Made by a program: the position numbers and the translations under genes. The notes beneath the pieces are model-generated. The model saw nothing but the letters and a program-made list of their open reading frames with translations. It searched no databases and was not told the origin of the DNA. This document shows, one piece after another, positions 1-7,446 of a DNA stretch of 50,133 bases. Location of the stretch: the NCBI GenBank assembly GCA_910588245.1, contig CAJUQP010000024.1, forward strand, positions 1 through 50,133. Direction: 5' to 3'. Positions within the stretch are counted from its first letter, which is position 1; every line of letters begins with the position of its first letter. The DNA comes from an uncultured Muribaculaceae bacterium. Its GTDB lineage: Bacteria; Bacteroidota; Bacteroidia; Bacteroidales; Muribaculaceae.

Positions 1-16
1 AGGCGGCTTAAAAATT

Positions 17-54
17 GGAGGGTGTACCAAAAACTGAATTTTGATACACCCTCC
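17..54 (-). terminator. Intrinsic terminator downstream of tRNA-Arg
   Basis: Inverted repeat with 16-nt arms at 17-32 and 39-54 (one G-U type mismatch) around a 6-nt loop. On the minus strand the hairpin is followed by a T-rich stretch (positions 16-11), as expected for a terminator of the leftward tRNA transcript. A very similar hairpin sits at 50081-50110. Confidence 0.8.
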
Positions 55-61
55 TGTCAAG

Positions 62-135
62 TGACTCCTGCAGGATTCAAACCTGCAACCTTCTGATCCG
101 TAGTCAGATGCTCTATTCAGTTGAGCTAAGGAGCC
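62..135 (-). tRNA. tRNA-Arg (anticodon ACG)
   Basis: Read on the minus strand from 135, the sequence folds as a complete 74-nt cloverleaf: 7-bp acceptor stem (one G-U pair), D-arm with TAGCTCAACT, anticodon loop CTACGGA giving anticodon ACG, and T-arm with GGTTTGAATCC. The discriminator base is A and the CCA end is not fully encoded. It should decode CGN arginine codons. A promoter lies about 40 bp upstream and a terminator follows. Confidence 0.95.
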
Positions 136-174
136 GTTCCGTTGTTGCACCCGGTTGTTCCCGTTTTGCGAGTG

Positions 175-206
175 CAAAGTTACTGCCAAAAACTCAATTA
201 TGCAAG
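175..206 (-). promoter_or_regulatory. Promoter of tRNA-Arg
   Basis: Minus-strand TAACTTTG at 182-175 matches the Bacteroidota -7 box TAnnTTTG. A CTTG close to the -33 box lies at 206-203, exactly 20 nt away. The predicted start is some 35-40 nt before the tRNA 5' end. Confidence 0.7.
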
Positions 207-224
207 TTTTTTAAAGAAAATTTT

Positions 225-587
225 TTAAAAAACTATGGTCACTTCTGCTTTCCCTGTAATGCCTGCTATGGGAGGGGTTGACTTGCAGATTCTTACATTC
301 CCGCCAAGACATCCGGGCCACAGCTCCTTTATTCTCCCGGCGATTGAGGCTGCAACCGCTTCAAGCAGTTTCCTGGGTCTTGACATCTCTTCTGCGACGA
401 TGGAATGGAGAATGGCGTAGTTGACAGTGGCATCGAGGTTGTCGGCGGCAATGTCATCGGTATAAGGTATCCTTACTGTGACGAAGACATGAAATTCATT
501 GCCGACCTTTGTTTCCTGAGCCATCACTCCATGGTGGCTGTGAAAAGAAAGGTCGGTCAGTGATATTTCGAAATATGCTTTTTCCAC
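225..587 (-). CDS. folB: Dihydroneopterin aldolase
   Basis: The 120-residue product has the size and pattern of FolB, which converts 7,8-dihydroneopterin to 6-hydroxymethyl-dihydropterin and glycolaldehyde in folate synthesis (cytosolic). Seen: the N-terminal LTDLSFHSHHGV-type segment (residues ~10-21, family pattern 'l.gh.GV.peE'), a central LDATVNYA segment where substrate-binding residues lie in the family, and a C-terminal V.I.K..PPI segment. It starts 8 bp after rpiB and is the last gene of the leftward engB-gtrA-rpiB-folB run. No separate promoter was seen. Family assignment is firm; operon membership is inferred from spacing. Confidence 0.9.
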   Translation of the reverse strand: MEKAYFEISLTDLSFHSHHGVMAQETKVGNEFHVFVTVRIPYTDDIAADNLDATVNYAILHSIVAEEMSRPRKLLEAVAASIAGRIKELWPGCLGGNVRICKSTPPIAGITGKAEVTIVF

Positions 588-595
588 GCCGGAAG

Positions 596-1036
596 TCAGA
601 GTTTCTCAACCGGAATTTTCTCCACGCGTCGCTGATGGCGTCCACCCTCGAATGTGGCGTCAAGATATGCGTCGACGGTTTCTTTCGCGAGGTGTTCCGA
701 GATGAAACGGCCGGGGAGCACCAGGAAATTCGCGTCGTTATGCTGCTTGGCAAGCGCGCCAAGCTCGGGGAGCCAACATAGTGCTGCGCGTATGCCCTGA
801 TGCTTGTTGAGGGTGATCTGGATACCGTTGCCCGAACCGCACATCGCGATCCCGAAATCACATTCACCGGTTTCCACGGCTCTGGCGGCGGGATGTCCGA
901 AGTCGGCGTAGTCGCAAGAATCGGTGCTGTCTGTGCCGAAGTCTTTTACTTCGTAGCCTTTGGCGATCAGATAAGGTTTGATAATCTCTTTGAGTTCATA
1001 GGCGGCGTGGTCAGACGCCATAGCGATCTTTTTCAT
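596..1036 (-). CDS. rpiB: Ribose-5-phosphate isomerase B
   Basis: 146 residues, the usual RpiB length. The enzyme interconverts ribose 5-phosphate and ribulose 5-phosphate in the non-oxidative pentose phosphate pathway. Seen: the start MKKIAMASDHAAYELK (phosphate-binding loop near SDHA), the catalytic-cysteine segment AMCGSGNGI, and HNDANFLVLPGR, where the family carries a substrate-contacting asparagine and arginine. It lies 37 bp after gtrA and 8 bp before folB, so it is probably co-transcribed with both. Pentose phosphate isomerase and folate genes are not metabolically coupled in an obvious way; clustering may reflect only a shared housekeeping operon. Confidence 0.93.
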   Translation of the reverse strand: MKKIAMASDHAAYELKEIIKPYLIAKGYEVKDFGTDSTDSCDYADFGHPAARAVETGECDFGIAMCGSGNGIQITLNKHQGIRAALCWLPELGALAKQHNDANFLVLPGRFISEHLAKETVDAYLDATFEGGRHQRRVEKIPVEKL

Positions 1037-1073
1037 TATGCGGGTAGTTTAAATTACATGCAGACGGTAAAAT

Positions 1074-1502
1074 TCAAGCCTTGCGCTTTTCGTTGCCGCT
1101 TGTGAATAGCCGGCTTGTGAAGGCAAACCTTACCAGAAGATAATTCACAGGTATGCAGATGGCCATGGCCGGAAGAAGGGCCAAGGTCGGACCCACTATT
1201 CCTTTGAATATCGCCACCAGGCCGGTCTGGAGTCCCATATTGAATAGGTGACTGAGTGTGAAGCCGACCCCTTTCTTGGCATTCGGGCGCGAGTGGAATG
1301 TGAAATAGCTTGAAAGGAAGAAATTGACGATAAAGCTCAAGGCATAGCTTATCATCGACGAGGGGACAGCCCTTACATGGACGACATTGACGAATATCAC
1401 ATAAAACGCATATTGGAGGACTGTGGCGAGACCTCCGACAAGCGCGAATCTGACAATCTCAGAAAGCCTGCTGTCGCCGTTTATGAGTTTTTTAAGATTC
1501 AT
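1074..1502 (-). CDS. GtrA-like small membrane protein
   Basis: Member of the GtrA/DPMS1 family of four-helix inner-membrane proteins, often proposed to help flip polyprenyl-linked sugars for cell-surface glycosylation. Seen: RFALVGGLATVLQYAFYVIF near the N-terminus (the typical first helix), then SYALSFIVNFFLSSYFTF, and two further hydrophobic segments to about residue 130. I chose the internal ATG at 1502 (MNLKKLING, 142 residues) because the upstream extension to 1568 would overlap engB by 77 bp; the chosen start overlaps the engB stop by only 11 bp and suits translational coupling. Substrate unknown. Confidence 0.85.
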   Translation of the reverse strand: MNLKKLINGDSRLSEIVRFALVGGLATVLQYAFYVIFVNVVHVRAVPSSMISYALSFIVNFFLSSYFTFHSRPNAKKGVGFTLSHLFNMGLQTGLVAIFKGIVGPTLALLPAMAICIPVNYLLVRFAFTSRLFTSGNEKRKA

Positions 1503-2142
1503 TACTTTGTGTATGATTCTCCGCCTGCTCCTTTTGATGAAGGAGCACTTCTTTGTTGATGCTTTCAATATAGTCGAGCAGTTGGTCGCGGCCTGTACCT
1601 TTTTCGGAAGAAGTGACGAATACAGGCGGAAGTTCTTCCCAGTCTTTCAGAAGTATCTTCTTGTATTCCTCCACTTTCGCCATGCCTGCGTTCGGACCCA
1701 GTTTGTCGGCTTTAGTGAAGACAATGGCGAAAGGGACACCGTTTTCGCCAAGCCAATTGAGAAACTGGAGATCTATCTTCTGGGGCTCGTGGCGAATGTC
1801 GATCAGCACAAACAGCAACGTCATCTGTTCTCTCCCCAGGATATACTGCTCTATGATTCTCCGGAAATCTTCCCTTTGCTCTTTCCCTCGGGCGGCGTAG
1901 CCATAGCCCGGCAGGTCGACGATGTAGAATTCACCGTTGTTGATGCGGAAATGGTTGATGAGCAAGGTCTTACCCGGCTTCTGTGAGGTCTTGGCAAGAT
2001 TCCTGTTGTGAGTAAGCATGTTGATAAGCGAGGATTTGCCCACATTTGAGCGGCCTATAAAGGCATATTCCGGCACGTTTGTGTCGGGACAGCTCTCAAC
2101 CCGGGCATTGCTTATCTCATATCTGGCATTTTTGATTTCCAT
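1492..2142 (-). CDS. engB: Ribosome biogenesis GTPase EngB (YihA/YsxC)
   Basis: 216-residue TRAFAC-class GTPase needed for large ribosomal subunit assembly. Seen: P-loop GRSNVGKSS (residues ~30-38), switch I region with KPGKT, Walker B DLPGYG, and base-recognition motif TKAD followed by the SS(E)KG G5-like segment. I place the start at ATG 2142 (MEIKNARYEIS), not at 2268, because this is the normal family N-terminus and a TAACTTTG promoter box lies only 5 nt upstream, which leaves almost no leader. First gene of the engB-gtrA-rpiB-folB run. Confidence 0.93.
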   Translation of the reverse strand: MEIKNARYEISNARVESCPDTNVPEYAFIGRSNVGKSSLINMLTHNRNLAKTSQKPGKTLLINHFRINNGEFYIVDLPGYGYAARGKEQREDFRRIIEQYILGREQMTLLFVLIDIRHEPQKIDLQFLNWLGENGVPFAIVFTKADKLGPNAGMAKVEEYKKILLKDWEELPPVFVTSSEKGTGRDQLLDYIESINKEVLLHQKEQAENHTQSNES

Positions 2143-2147
2143 ATCTG

Positions 2148-2155
2148 CAAAGTTA
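2148..2155 (-). promoter_or_regulatory. Promoter -7 box of engB
   Basis: Minus-strand TAACTTTG at 2155-2148, followed by CAGAT and the ATG at 2142. No clear -33 TTTG at 20-nt spacing. The position predicts a leaderless or nearly leaderless mRNA. Confidence 0.55.
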
Positions 2156-2264
2156 ATAAAAATTAGTGTTTTGAGAGAATTATTCACATCTTTTTTATTG
2201 CCTCCGGCAGAAAAACAATAGTCATCGTGAGTGGAAAATGCCGGAGACGAAAAATGAATGATTC

Positions 2265-3626
2265 TCACACTACAAGCGCATGGATGATCTTCAACGATCG
2301 GCCAAGTGATGGAAGCGGCACTACAAAAGTAAGCGTTGTGTCACTGTTGCCGTTGGAAGATGCAACGACATGTATGCTGTCGCGGAGCAAGGAGTTTCTT
2401 ATTCTCGGACCGAGTCGGGCGTCTTCCCTGATTCCCTCTCCGACCACAGCGATGGTAGCGAGGTTCTCCTCTATTAAGATACCGGAGATCCCTCCGGTAG
2501 AGAGTTCCGGGGCGAATTCCGTTTCCAAAGCTTTTTTTGCCGGTGCCGTGTCTGTTTCCGCCACGGCAAATGAGAATTCTCCTGAATTGTCTGGCCCTGA
2601 CACAATGAATACCGTGACCCCGCGTCGCGCGAGAGCATTGAATGTCCGGGTATTGATTTCCGGAAGATTACATACGGCTTCTCCGCGGATCGAGAACATG
2701 GCTGTCCCTTTGATGGCGGATATGCCTTTCACCTTCATGTCGTCGGCAAGGGGCGTGTCGGTTATCAGCGTGCCAGGTGCCTGAGGATTGAAAGTATTGA
2801 GTATCCGGATAGGGATATTCTTGTGGAATACCGGATAGATAGTGGGTGGATAGATCACCTTGGCTCCGAATGAGCACAGCTCCATACTCTCCACGAATGT
2901 CATGTGGGGCACTACCACGGCATCTGATATGACGCGAGGGTCGGCAGTCATGAAGCCGTCGACGTCTGTCCAGATCTCAAGCGACTCTGCGTCGAGCGCG
3001 GCTGCTATAAGCGCCGCAGTGTAATCGCTGCCTCCACGCCCGAGATTGGTTATTTCGCCGGTGTCACGGTCAGTGGAGATAAATCCCGGCACAACTGCTC
3101 TGTCGGATATCCCTTCGAACTCAGTGCATATGGCCTCGGAGGTGATTTTCTGATCGGCGATGTTTTTTGCAAACCACTTCTCAGTCTTGATGAAATTCAA
3201 AGAGTCATGGAGCGATGCGCCGTCGATCATGGCGCTGACGATCACCGACGACATCCTTTCGCCGAAACTCACTATCGAATCGAGCGTCCTGGCCGACAGT
3301 TCCCTGAGGAGGAATACTCCGTCGTATCTTCGTTTGAGTTCTGAGAGCAGCTCGCTGATTCTGTCGGTCACTCCGGGGCGCAACTCTTCACCGACAACCG
3401 CCGATATGATGTCGAAATGCCGGGATGCGATCGCATCCATTTCATCCACATACGATCTGTCGCCGTCCTTGGCCAGACCGGCCGTGGCTATGAGTTTGTC
3501 GGTAAGGCCACCGAGAGCCGACACCACAACTATGACAGGAGCCGGTATCGCCTCCACTATCGCCTTCACATTGAGAAGGCTCGCTATGGAGCCAACAGAG
3601 GTGCCTCCGAATTTTAAAACTTTCAT
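2265..3626 (-). CDS. lysC: Aspartate kinase (monofunctional, LysC-type)
   Basis: 453 residues. Phosphorylates aspartate at the entry to lysine, threonine and methionine synthesis (and diaminopimelate for the wall). Seen: the amino-acid kinase start MKVLKFGGTSVGS, FGERMSS at ~117-123, GRGGSDYTA with the ATP/aspartate-binding loop at ~197-205, WTDVDG and ADPR. Residues ~310-453 hold two ACT-like regulatory repeats, beginning around VKGISAIKGTAMFSI. No homoserine dehydrogenase domain follows, so this is not the bifunctional ThrA form. Feedback inhibition by lysine is usual for this architecture but not readable here. A -7 box lies 83 bp upstream. Confidence 0.92.
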   Translation of the reverse strand: MKVLKFGGTSVGSIASLLNVKAIVEAIPAPVIVVVSALGGLTDKLIATAGLAKDGDRSYVDEMDAIASRHFDIISAVVGEELRPGVTDRISELLSELKRRYDGVFLLRELSARTLDSIVSFGERMSSVIVSAMIDGASLHDSLNFIKTEKWFAKNIADQKITSEAICTEFEGISDRAVVPGFISTDRDTGEITNLGRGGSDYTAALIAAALDAESLEIWTDVDGFMTADPRVISDAVVVPHMTFVESMELCSFGAKVIYPPTIYPVFHKNIPIRILNTFNPQAPGTLITDTPLADDMKVKGISAIKGTAMFSIRGEAVCNLPEINTRTFNALARRGVTVFIVSGPDNSGEFSFAVAETDTAPAKKALETEFAPELSTGGISGILIEENLATIAVVGEGIREDARLGPRIRNSLLRDSIHVVASSNGNSDTTLTFVVPLPSLGRSLKIIHALVV

Positions 3627-3708
3627 AGAAAGAATATTGGGTTAATACAGCGCTTGGCACGCTATGGTAATAGCCGGGCCTGTCAACTCCGCGGCGGCTT
3701 AGAGGATG

Positions 3709-3716
3709 CAAATATA
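3709..3716 (-). promoter_or_regulatory. Promoter -7 box of lysC
   Basis: Minus-strand TATATTTG at 3716-3709 fits TAnnTTTG. It implies a leader of about 75-80 nt before the lysC ATG. The leader is too short for a lysine riboswitch and shows no such motif. Confidence 0.5.
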
Positions 3717-3845
3717 CATAAAAATTGCGGAATGTATGATAAAAAGATATTGGAAATTGTTAACATATAAAGGCACTACATCGCGACGTTTCACTCTGAT
3801 TTCCCGTATTCAGGACATCGGACGGACGTCACGATAAAAACTAAG

Positions 3846-4448
3846 ATGAGTATGAATATCGGTAACCTGCTATATGACTATAATCCGGAGATTGTCCCAG
3901 AGCGCGGCAGTCTTCTGGTTTCTGAGCCTATGATGGAAGAGGCGTTTTTCAGTCGTTCTGTGGTTATGATTCTTGATATAGACCGCGGACGCGGACATCT
4001 TGGCCTTGTGATGAACAAGGCCACTCATCTCACACTGCGGAGTCTTCTTCCCGATTGGGTAGGTGGCGCCGATGTGCCTGTCTTTTGCGGCGGCCCGGTC
4101 GACACGCAGCGTCTTTTCATGCTCCACACTCTGGGTGGGATCTTTCAGGGTGCTTCGGAAGTGATCCCGGGCATATACGTAGGCGGAAAGATCGAGGATA
4201 TCGTTGACTATATTGATTCCGGAGGGATTATTGAAGGTAAGATCCGTTTTTTTCTCGGTTATAGTGGCTGGAGCAAAGACCAGCTTGAACATGAGAGAAA
4301 GTCTCATTCCTGGGCTATAGACCTTCATCCTGATACGTCAGATCTCCTAAGTGATGAGGGCAATTCTTACTGGCGCCGGGAAGTGAAATGTCTCGGGGAG
4401 AACTACCGTAGCTGGCTGATGGTGCCTCAGGATCCATCATATAACTGA
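3846..4448 (+). CDS. YqgE/AlgH family protein
   Basis: 200-residue member of the YqgE/AlgH (DUF179) family, found widely in bacteria and without a settled biochemical role. Seen: GSLLVSEPMM..FF.RSVVM near residues 21-40, GHLGLVMNKAT, a VFCGGPVD motif, and GYSGWS.DQLE.E toward the C-terminus; these are the conserved blocks of the family in the right order. No signal peptide or membrane helix. It is a lone rightward gene, divergent from lysC and convergent with the exported hypothetical protein at 4488-5078. An ATG two codons downstream is an equally possible start. Confidence 0.9.
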   Translation: MSMNIGNLLYDYNPEIVPERGSLLVSEPMMEEAFFSRSVVMILDIDRGRGHLGLVMNKATHLTLRSLLPDWVGGADVPVFCGGPVDTQRLFMLHTLGGIFQGASEVIPGIYVGGKIEDIVDYIDSGGIIEGKIRFFLGYSGWSKDQLEHERKSHSWAIDLHPDTSDLLSDEGNSYWRREVKCLGENYRSWLMVPQDPSYN

Positions 4449-4487
4449 TAGCCTTACTGAATTATTTCTCCGGCTTCCGGAATCTAT

Positions 4488-5078
4488 TTATTCTTTATTG
4501 TCAGTCTCTATTTCATCTGTTTTTATCCAGAATGCTATGGGGCTGACTTTTACGTCGTAGGGTGTGGCCACTTTCCGGGGGGAGTTTCCGAGATGATAGT
4601 AATATGTTTTCTGCCTGTCCCATGTGGGATAGTCAAACATTCGCGTCTCTCCGGGTGGTACGTCGCATTTTTTTGTGATTTTCCTGGAATGGAGCATCCT
4701 CCCTGACATATCCAGATATGTCACTGTCATCTCTATTCCTGAAATATATAATCCCGAATGGTTGGAGATAAGCATCGTTTCCCTGGCTGCGCCTGCTTCT
4801 TTCTCATATCCCGAGAATGAAACCTTGGCAGGGTCGAACGTTACGGTGTCGCCGTCGGCCAGTGGGATACGGCATGATTCCGAGGCTACCATCCGGATGC
4901 CGTCTATGCGTAAGCCTACGTGCGTTTCCTTTTTCCCGGCCTTGACGGTATGCTCTTTAGTGCCGTTTGTCTTTAATGAGAGTTTGATTTTTCGTGCCTG
5001 GGCATCAGATGAGTGCAAGCTTAGCGCGCACACTGACAGCAGTGATATAAAGCGTATTGATGCGGGGATGGCTTTCAT
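4488..5078 (-). CDS. Exported hypothetical protein
   Basis: Not recognised. 196 residues with a clear signal peptide (basic MKAIPASIR, hydrophobic FISLLSVCALSL, likely cleavage near SSDAQA). The mature part alternates beta-like segments and polar loops (LKTNGTKEHTVKAGKKETHV, DGIRMVASESCRIPLADGD), with a late tyrosine-rich block RQKTYYYHLGNSPRK, which suggests a beta-sandwich periplasmic or surface protein. It lies 60 bp downstream of another exported hypothetical gene that is itself coupled to a DUF3078 protein, so the three may form one envelope-related operon. No catalytic motif is visible. Confidence 0.7.
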   Translation of the reverse strand: MKAIPASIRFISLLSVCALSLHSSDAQARKIKLSLKTNGTKEHTVKAGKKETHVGLRIDGIRMVASESCRIPLADGDTVTFDPAKVSFSGYEKEAGAARETMLISNHSGLYISGIEMTVTYLDMSGRMLHSRKITKKCDVPPGETRMFDYPTWDRQKTYYYHLGNSPRKVATPYDVKVSPIAFWIKTDEIETDNKE

Positions 5079-5138
5079 GCGATTGCGTTTTTTGACATTG
5101 AAAGTCTATTCTATAAGGAAAGTGAGGCTGAATCTCTG

Positions 5139-5789
5139 TCAAAGATATCTTATGTCTCTTTTGGAAGATCCGTTGCCATCGTATGATGGATATATTTTCA
5201 CCAGCCCTACGGGAGCCTGTTCATTATCTGTGCCGTTGCCGGAAGAGATTCCGAATCTTACTATTCTCCACATCTTAGGCAAAAGACTTGCCGGATTCAG
5301 AGAGTAACGTATCCTAAGCTTTGATTTTTTCTTTTTGGGTAGCATCAGGGTCTCGCTGTCGTTGCCGAGAGTCACGATGCATGATTCAGGTTTTGAGAGC
5401 ACGCCCTTGCGACGGTCGGTGAAAAGACGCATTGTGAACTTGCGAGGGTCGGCTGTGGAGTGCAGGGAGCCTATTCTTTCTCCAGGACGCAGGGAGACAT
5501 CGGTGGTCTCTATCACCGAGAGTTCGAATTCCGGCAACGCAGACGGTGAGGAAATATCTTTTCTCAGAACGAGTACTGTCACATTGTCGTCGGGATATAG
5601 CCATATCCCTTCCGGAGCTGACAAAGCCGCTGAATCACATATTTCCTTTGCCCTTTCCATATCATATGCCACGGGCGAGGGAGGTGCTGCGCCCAACAGG
5701 CATGGTAAGAACAGAAGAAGGGCACAGACCATTCTTCCCCGATGAGGGAAAGACCGGCTGTGCCCTTGTATTTTCAGTGAAGCGCCCAT
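5139..5789 (-). CDS. Exported hypothetical protein coupled to DUF3078 gene
   Basis: Not recognised. I place the start at ATG 5789, whose A is the last base of the upstream TGA (a TGATG junction), giving 216 residues. The N-terminus is MGASLKIQGHSR...RGRMVCALLLFLPCLLGAAPPSP, a basic stretch, hydrophobic core and Ala-x-Ala-like cleavage region. The mature part has aspartate-rich YPDDNVTVLVLRKD, LSVIETTDVSLRPGERI and a lysine-rich PKKKKSKLRIRYSLNPASLLPKMWRI segment near residue 170. Likely periplasmic or outer-membrane-associated partner of the barrel encoded just upstream. Function unknown. Confidence 0.7.
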   Translation of the reverse strand: MGASLKIQGHSRSFPHRGRMVCALLLFLPCLLGAAPPSPVAYDMERAKEICDSAALSAPEGIWLYPDDNVTVLVLRKDISSPSALPEFELSVIETTDVSLRPGERIGSLHSTADPRKFTMRLFTDRRKGVLSKPESCIVTLGNDSETLMLPKKKKSKLRIRYSLNPASLLPKMWRIVRFGISSGNGTDNEQAPVGLVKIYPSYDGNGSSKRDIRYL

Positions 5790-7339
5790 CAGGGTTTGGT
5801 GGAGAACGTGTACGATAGGCCGAAACTCAACACTTCCCTGAGCATGAATTTTTTCCAAGATGTGTTGGATGGCACTGAAGTGTCATACCGCATATGGGCA
5901 TAAATCTGTGTCGAAAGGAATTTATTTATGTTGAACGATACGGTATGCTCCCAGTCTGAAAGGAAATACTTATAGTCGGTGAAAAGGAAGAGTCGGCTCT
6001 TGTATTCGATGTTCCAGGCGAGTCTCCAGGTCATGTTGACTTCACCGTTGCTACCAATCTCGCTGTGAGCTTTGCGGTCGGGAGCGATATTGAACCGGCC
6101 ATGGTCAACCTTGTCGGATATGCAGGTCTTGAGGTTGTAAGATATGGGAGAAACAGTAGCCGTGAGCTGGAAGGTTTTTTTCTTATTGGTGGTGGAATAC
6201 GACATACCGAGACCGATGTTGAGGTCGCCGGGAGAGAGGAATGATGCCTTTCTGACCATCGAGTTCTTCTCGTAGTTCCTCAGGAGCTGGGTCTTGAACA
6301 TCAGGTTGAACGAATAGAACCATTTCTTGAATGCTTTCAGACCGGCGTTGAGGTTGTACTGCAGAAGATCTTCTGAGATTGAATAGTCGTGCACCTCATC
6401 CTGCGGAGTGGAGTTCATTCCGAGTTTGTAGCCGAAGCTGCTTTGGAAAAGGAAGTTGGGATAATATACCTGGTTGAGCTGCACGTCCCAGTTGAAGTTG
6501 AAGAGCAGCGCGAGATGGTTGTTGCCACCCTGATACCAGTTTTGCGACACAAACGCCTGGGAGAACTGGAGTCCGGTGTTTACCCTGTGGAGCCAATATA
6601 TTCTGCGCAGGTCCTCATCAGGCAGTTCCACTTTTTCCGGATCTATTTCCGGAAGGTCGAGTTTCCTTATATATGCCGAGAAACTGACCTCATCTTCCGG
6701 CAGACGCGGCCTTTCAGGCAGGTTCCAGTATGCGTAGTCGATGTTGTATGGGTTCAGGATCATAGCCTCATACATCATATCGTCTTGTAGCCGATTGATC
6801 GTTAGTGCGTCGCGGAGCCATTTCGGAGTGTATTGCATATTGTTGATGTCCATGCTTTCTGTTGTTGTCATGACATCGGTGGTGAGTTGTTCGCTGACAA
6901 TCGCGATGGTGTCGTTGCCGTCGATCAGCTGTCCTTCCTCAAGCAGCAGCGAGTCGGCTGCCGCCACGTCTCCGTTGATCACCTTCAGTCCGCGGAGTTG
7001 GAATATCTCTTCCGGATCAAGGCGTTTCTTTGCGATTTTCTTATATCCGGAGAAAACCCAGGGTGCGAAATGCCGGTTCTTGATCAGAGGCTTGATGGTG
7101 GGCTCGCCGATCGATGCGATTATTTCATCCAGGTCTCTGACGATAAAAGCGGTTGAGTCGATCTGTGGCAGCTGGATCGTGTCTACTTTGATTTCATTCA
7201 GGTTTATCCTCGCCTCTATCTCTTCCGACGATGGGATGTGACGAAATGAGACCTCGCTCTGCGCGTTGGCCCGGAATCCGGAAAACGTTGAAACCGCGAG
7301 GAATGGGATGAGGAAGATCACACTTGAAGCTCGTTTCAT
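5789..7339 (-). CDS. DUF3078 domain outer-membrane protein
   Basis: 516 residues with a signal peptide (MKRASSVIFLIPFLAVSTFSG). The N-terminal 170 residues are specific to this protein; from about residue 250 the sequence follows the DUF3078 pattern, with WLHRVNTGLQFSQAFVSQNWYQGGNNHLAL and many alternating aromatic/polar strands (NFLFQSSFGYKLG, YNLNAGLKAFKKWFYSFNLMFK) ending in LREVLSFGLSYTFSTKP. This looks like a transmembrane beta-barrel with a periplasmic N-domain. DUF3078 proteins are typical of Bacteroidota and lack a known function. The stop overlaps the next start by one base. Confidence 0.85.
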   Translation of the reverse strand: MKRASSVIFLIPFLAVSTFSGFRANAQSEVSFRHIPSSEEIEARINLNEIKVDTIQLPQIDSTAFIVRDLDEIIASIGEPTIKPLIKNRHFAPWVFSGYKKIAKKRLDPEEIFQLRGLKVINGDVAAADSLLLEEGQLIDGNDTIAIVSEQLTTDVMTTTESMDINNMQYTPKWLRDALTINRLQDDMMYEAMILNPYNIDYAYWNLPERPRLPEDEVSFSAYIRKLDLPEIDPEKVELPDEDLRRIYWLHRVNTGLQFSQAFVSQNWYQGGNNHLALLFNFNWDVQLNQVYYPNFLFQSSFGYKLGMNSTPQDEVHDYSISEDLLQYNLNAGLKAFKKWFYSFNLMFKTQLLRNYEKNSMVRKASFLSPGDLNIGLGMSYSTTNKKKTFQLTATVSPISYNLKTCISDKVDHGRFNIAPDRKAHSEIGSNGEVNMTWRLAWNIEYKSRLFLFTDYKYFLSDWEHTVSFNINKFLSTQIYAHMRYDTSVPSNTSWKKFMLREVLSFGLSYTFSTKP

Positions 7340-7381
7340 GCGTTGAAGGGTTAAGAAGTTGTCAATATAGCGGAAAGTGGC

Positions 7382-7439
7382 GGCTCCTCATGGGAGCCTG
7401 AAGAGAGAGAAGAGGAAGAAAGGGGAGGAGAGAGGAGGA
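7382..7439 (-). terminator. Hairpin plus 40-nt pyrimidine tract after the S41 protease gene
   Basis: Plus-strand 7400-7439 is 40 consecutive purines, so the leftward RNA carries a G-free C/U tract directly after the protease stop codon. It is followed by a 6-bp hairpin (arms 93-98 and 82-87 of 73xx). This resembles a Rho-utilisation site followed by a pause hairpin rather than an intrinsic terminator, because no T-run follows. Confidence 0.45.
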
Positions 7440-7446
7440 TGGTGAA

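Noticed and set aside
3627..3709. Lysine riboswitch in the lysC leader
   Set aside because: The leader is ~80 nt, less than half of the required length, and the core motifs are missing.
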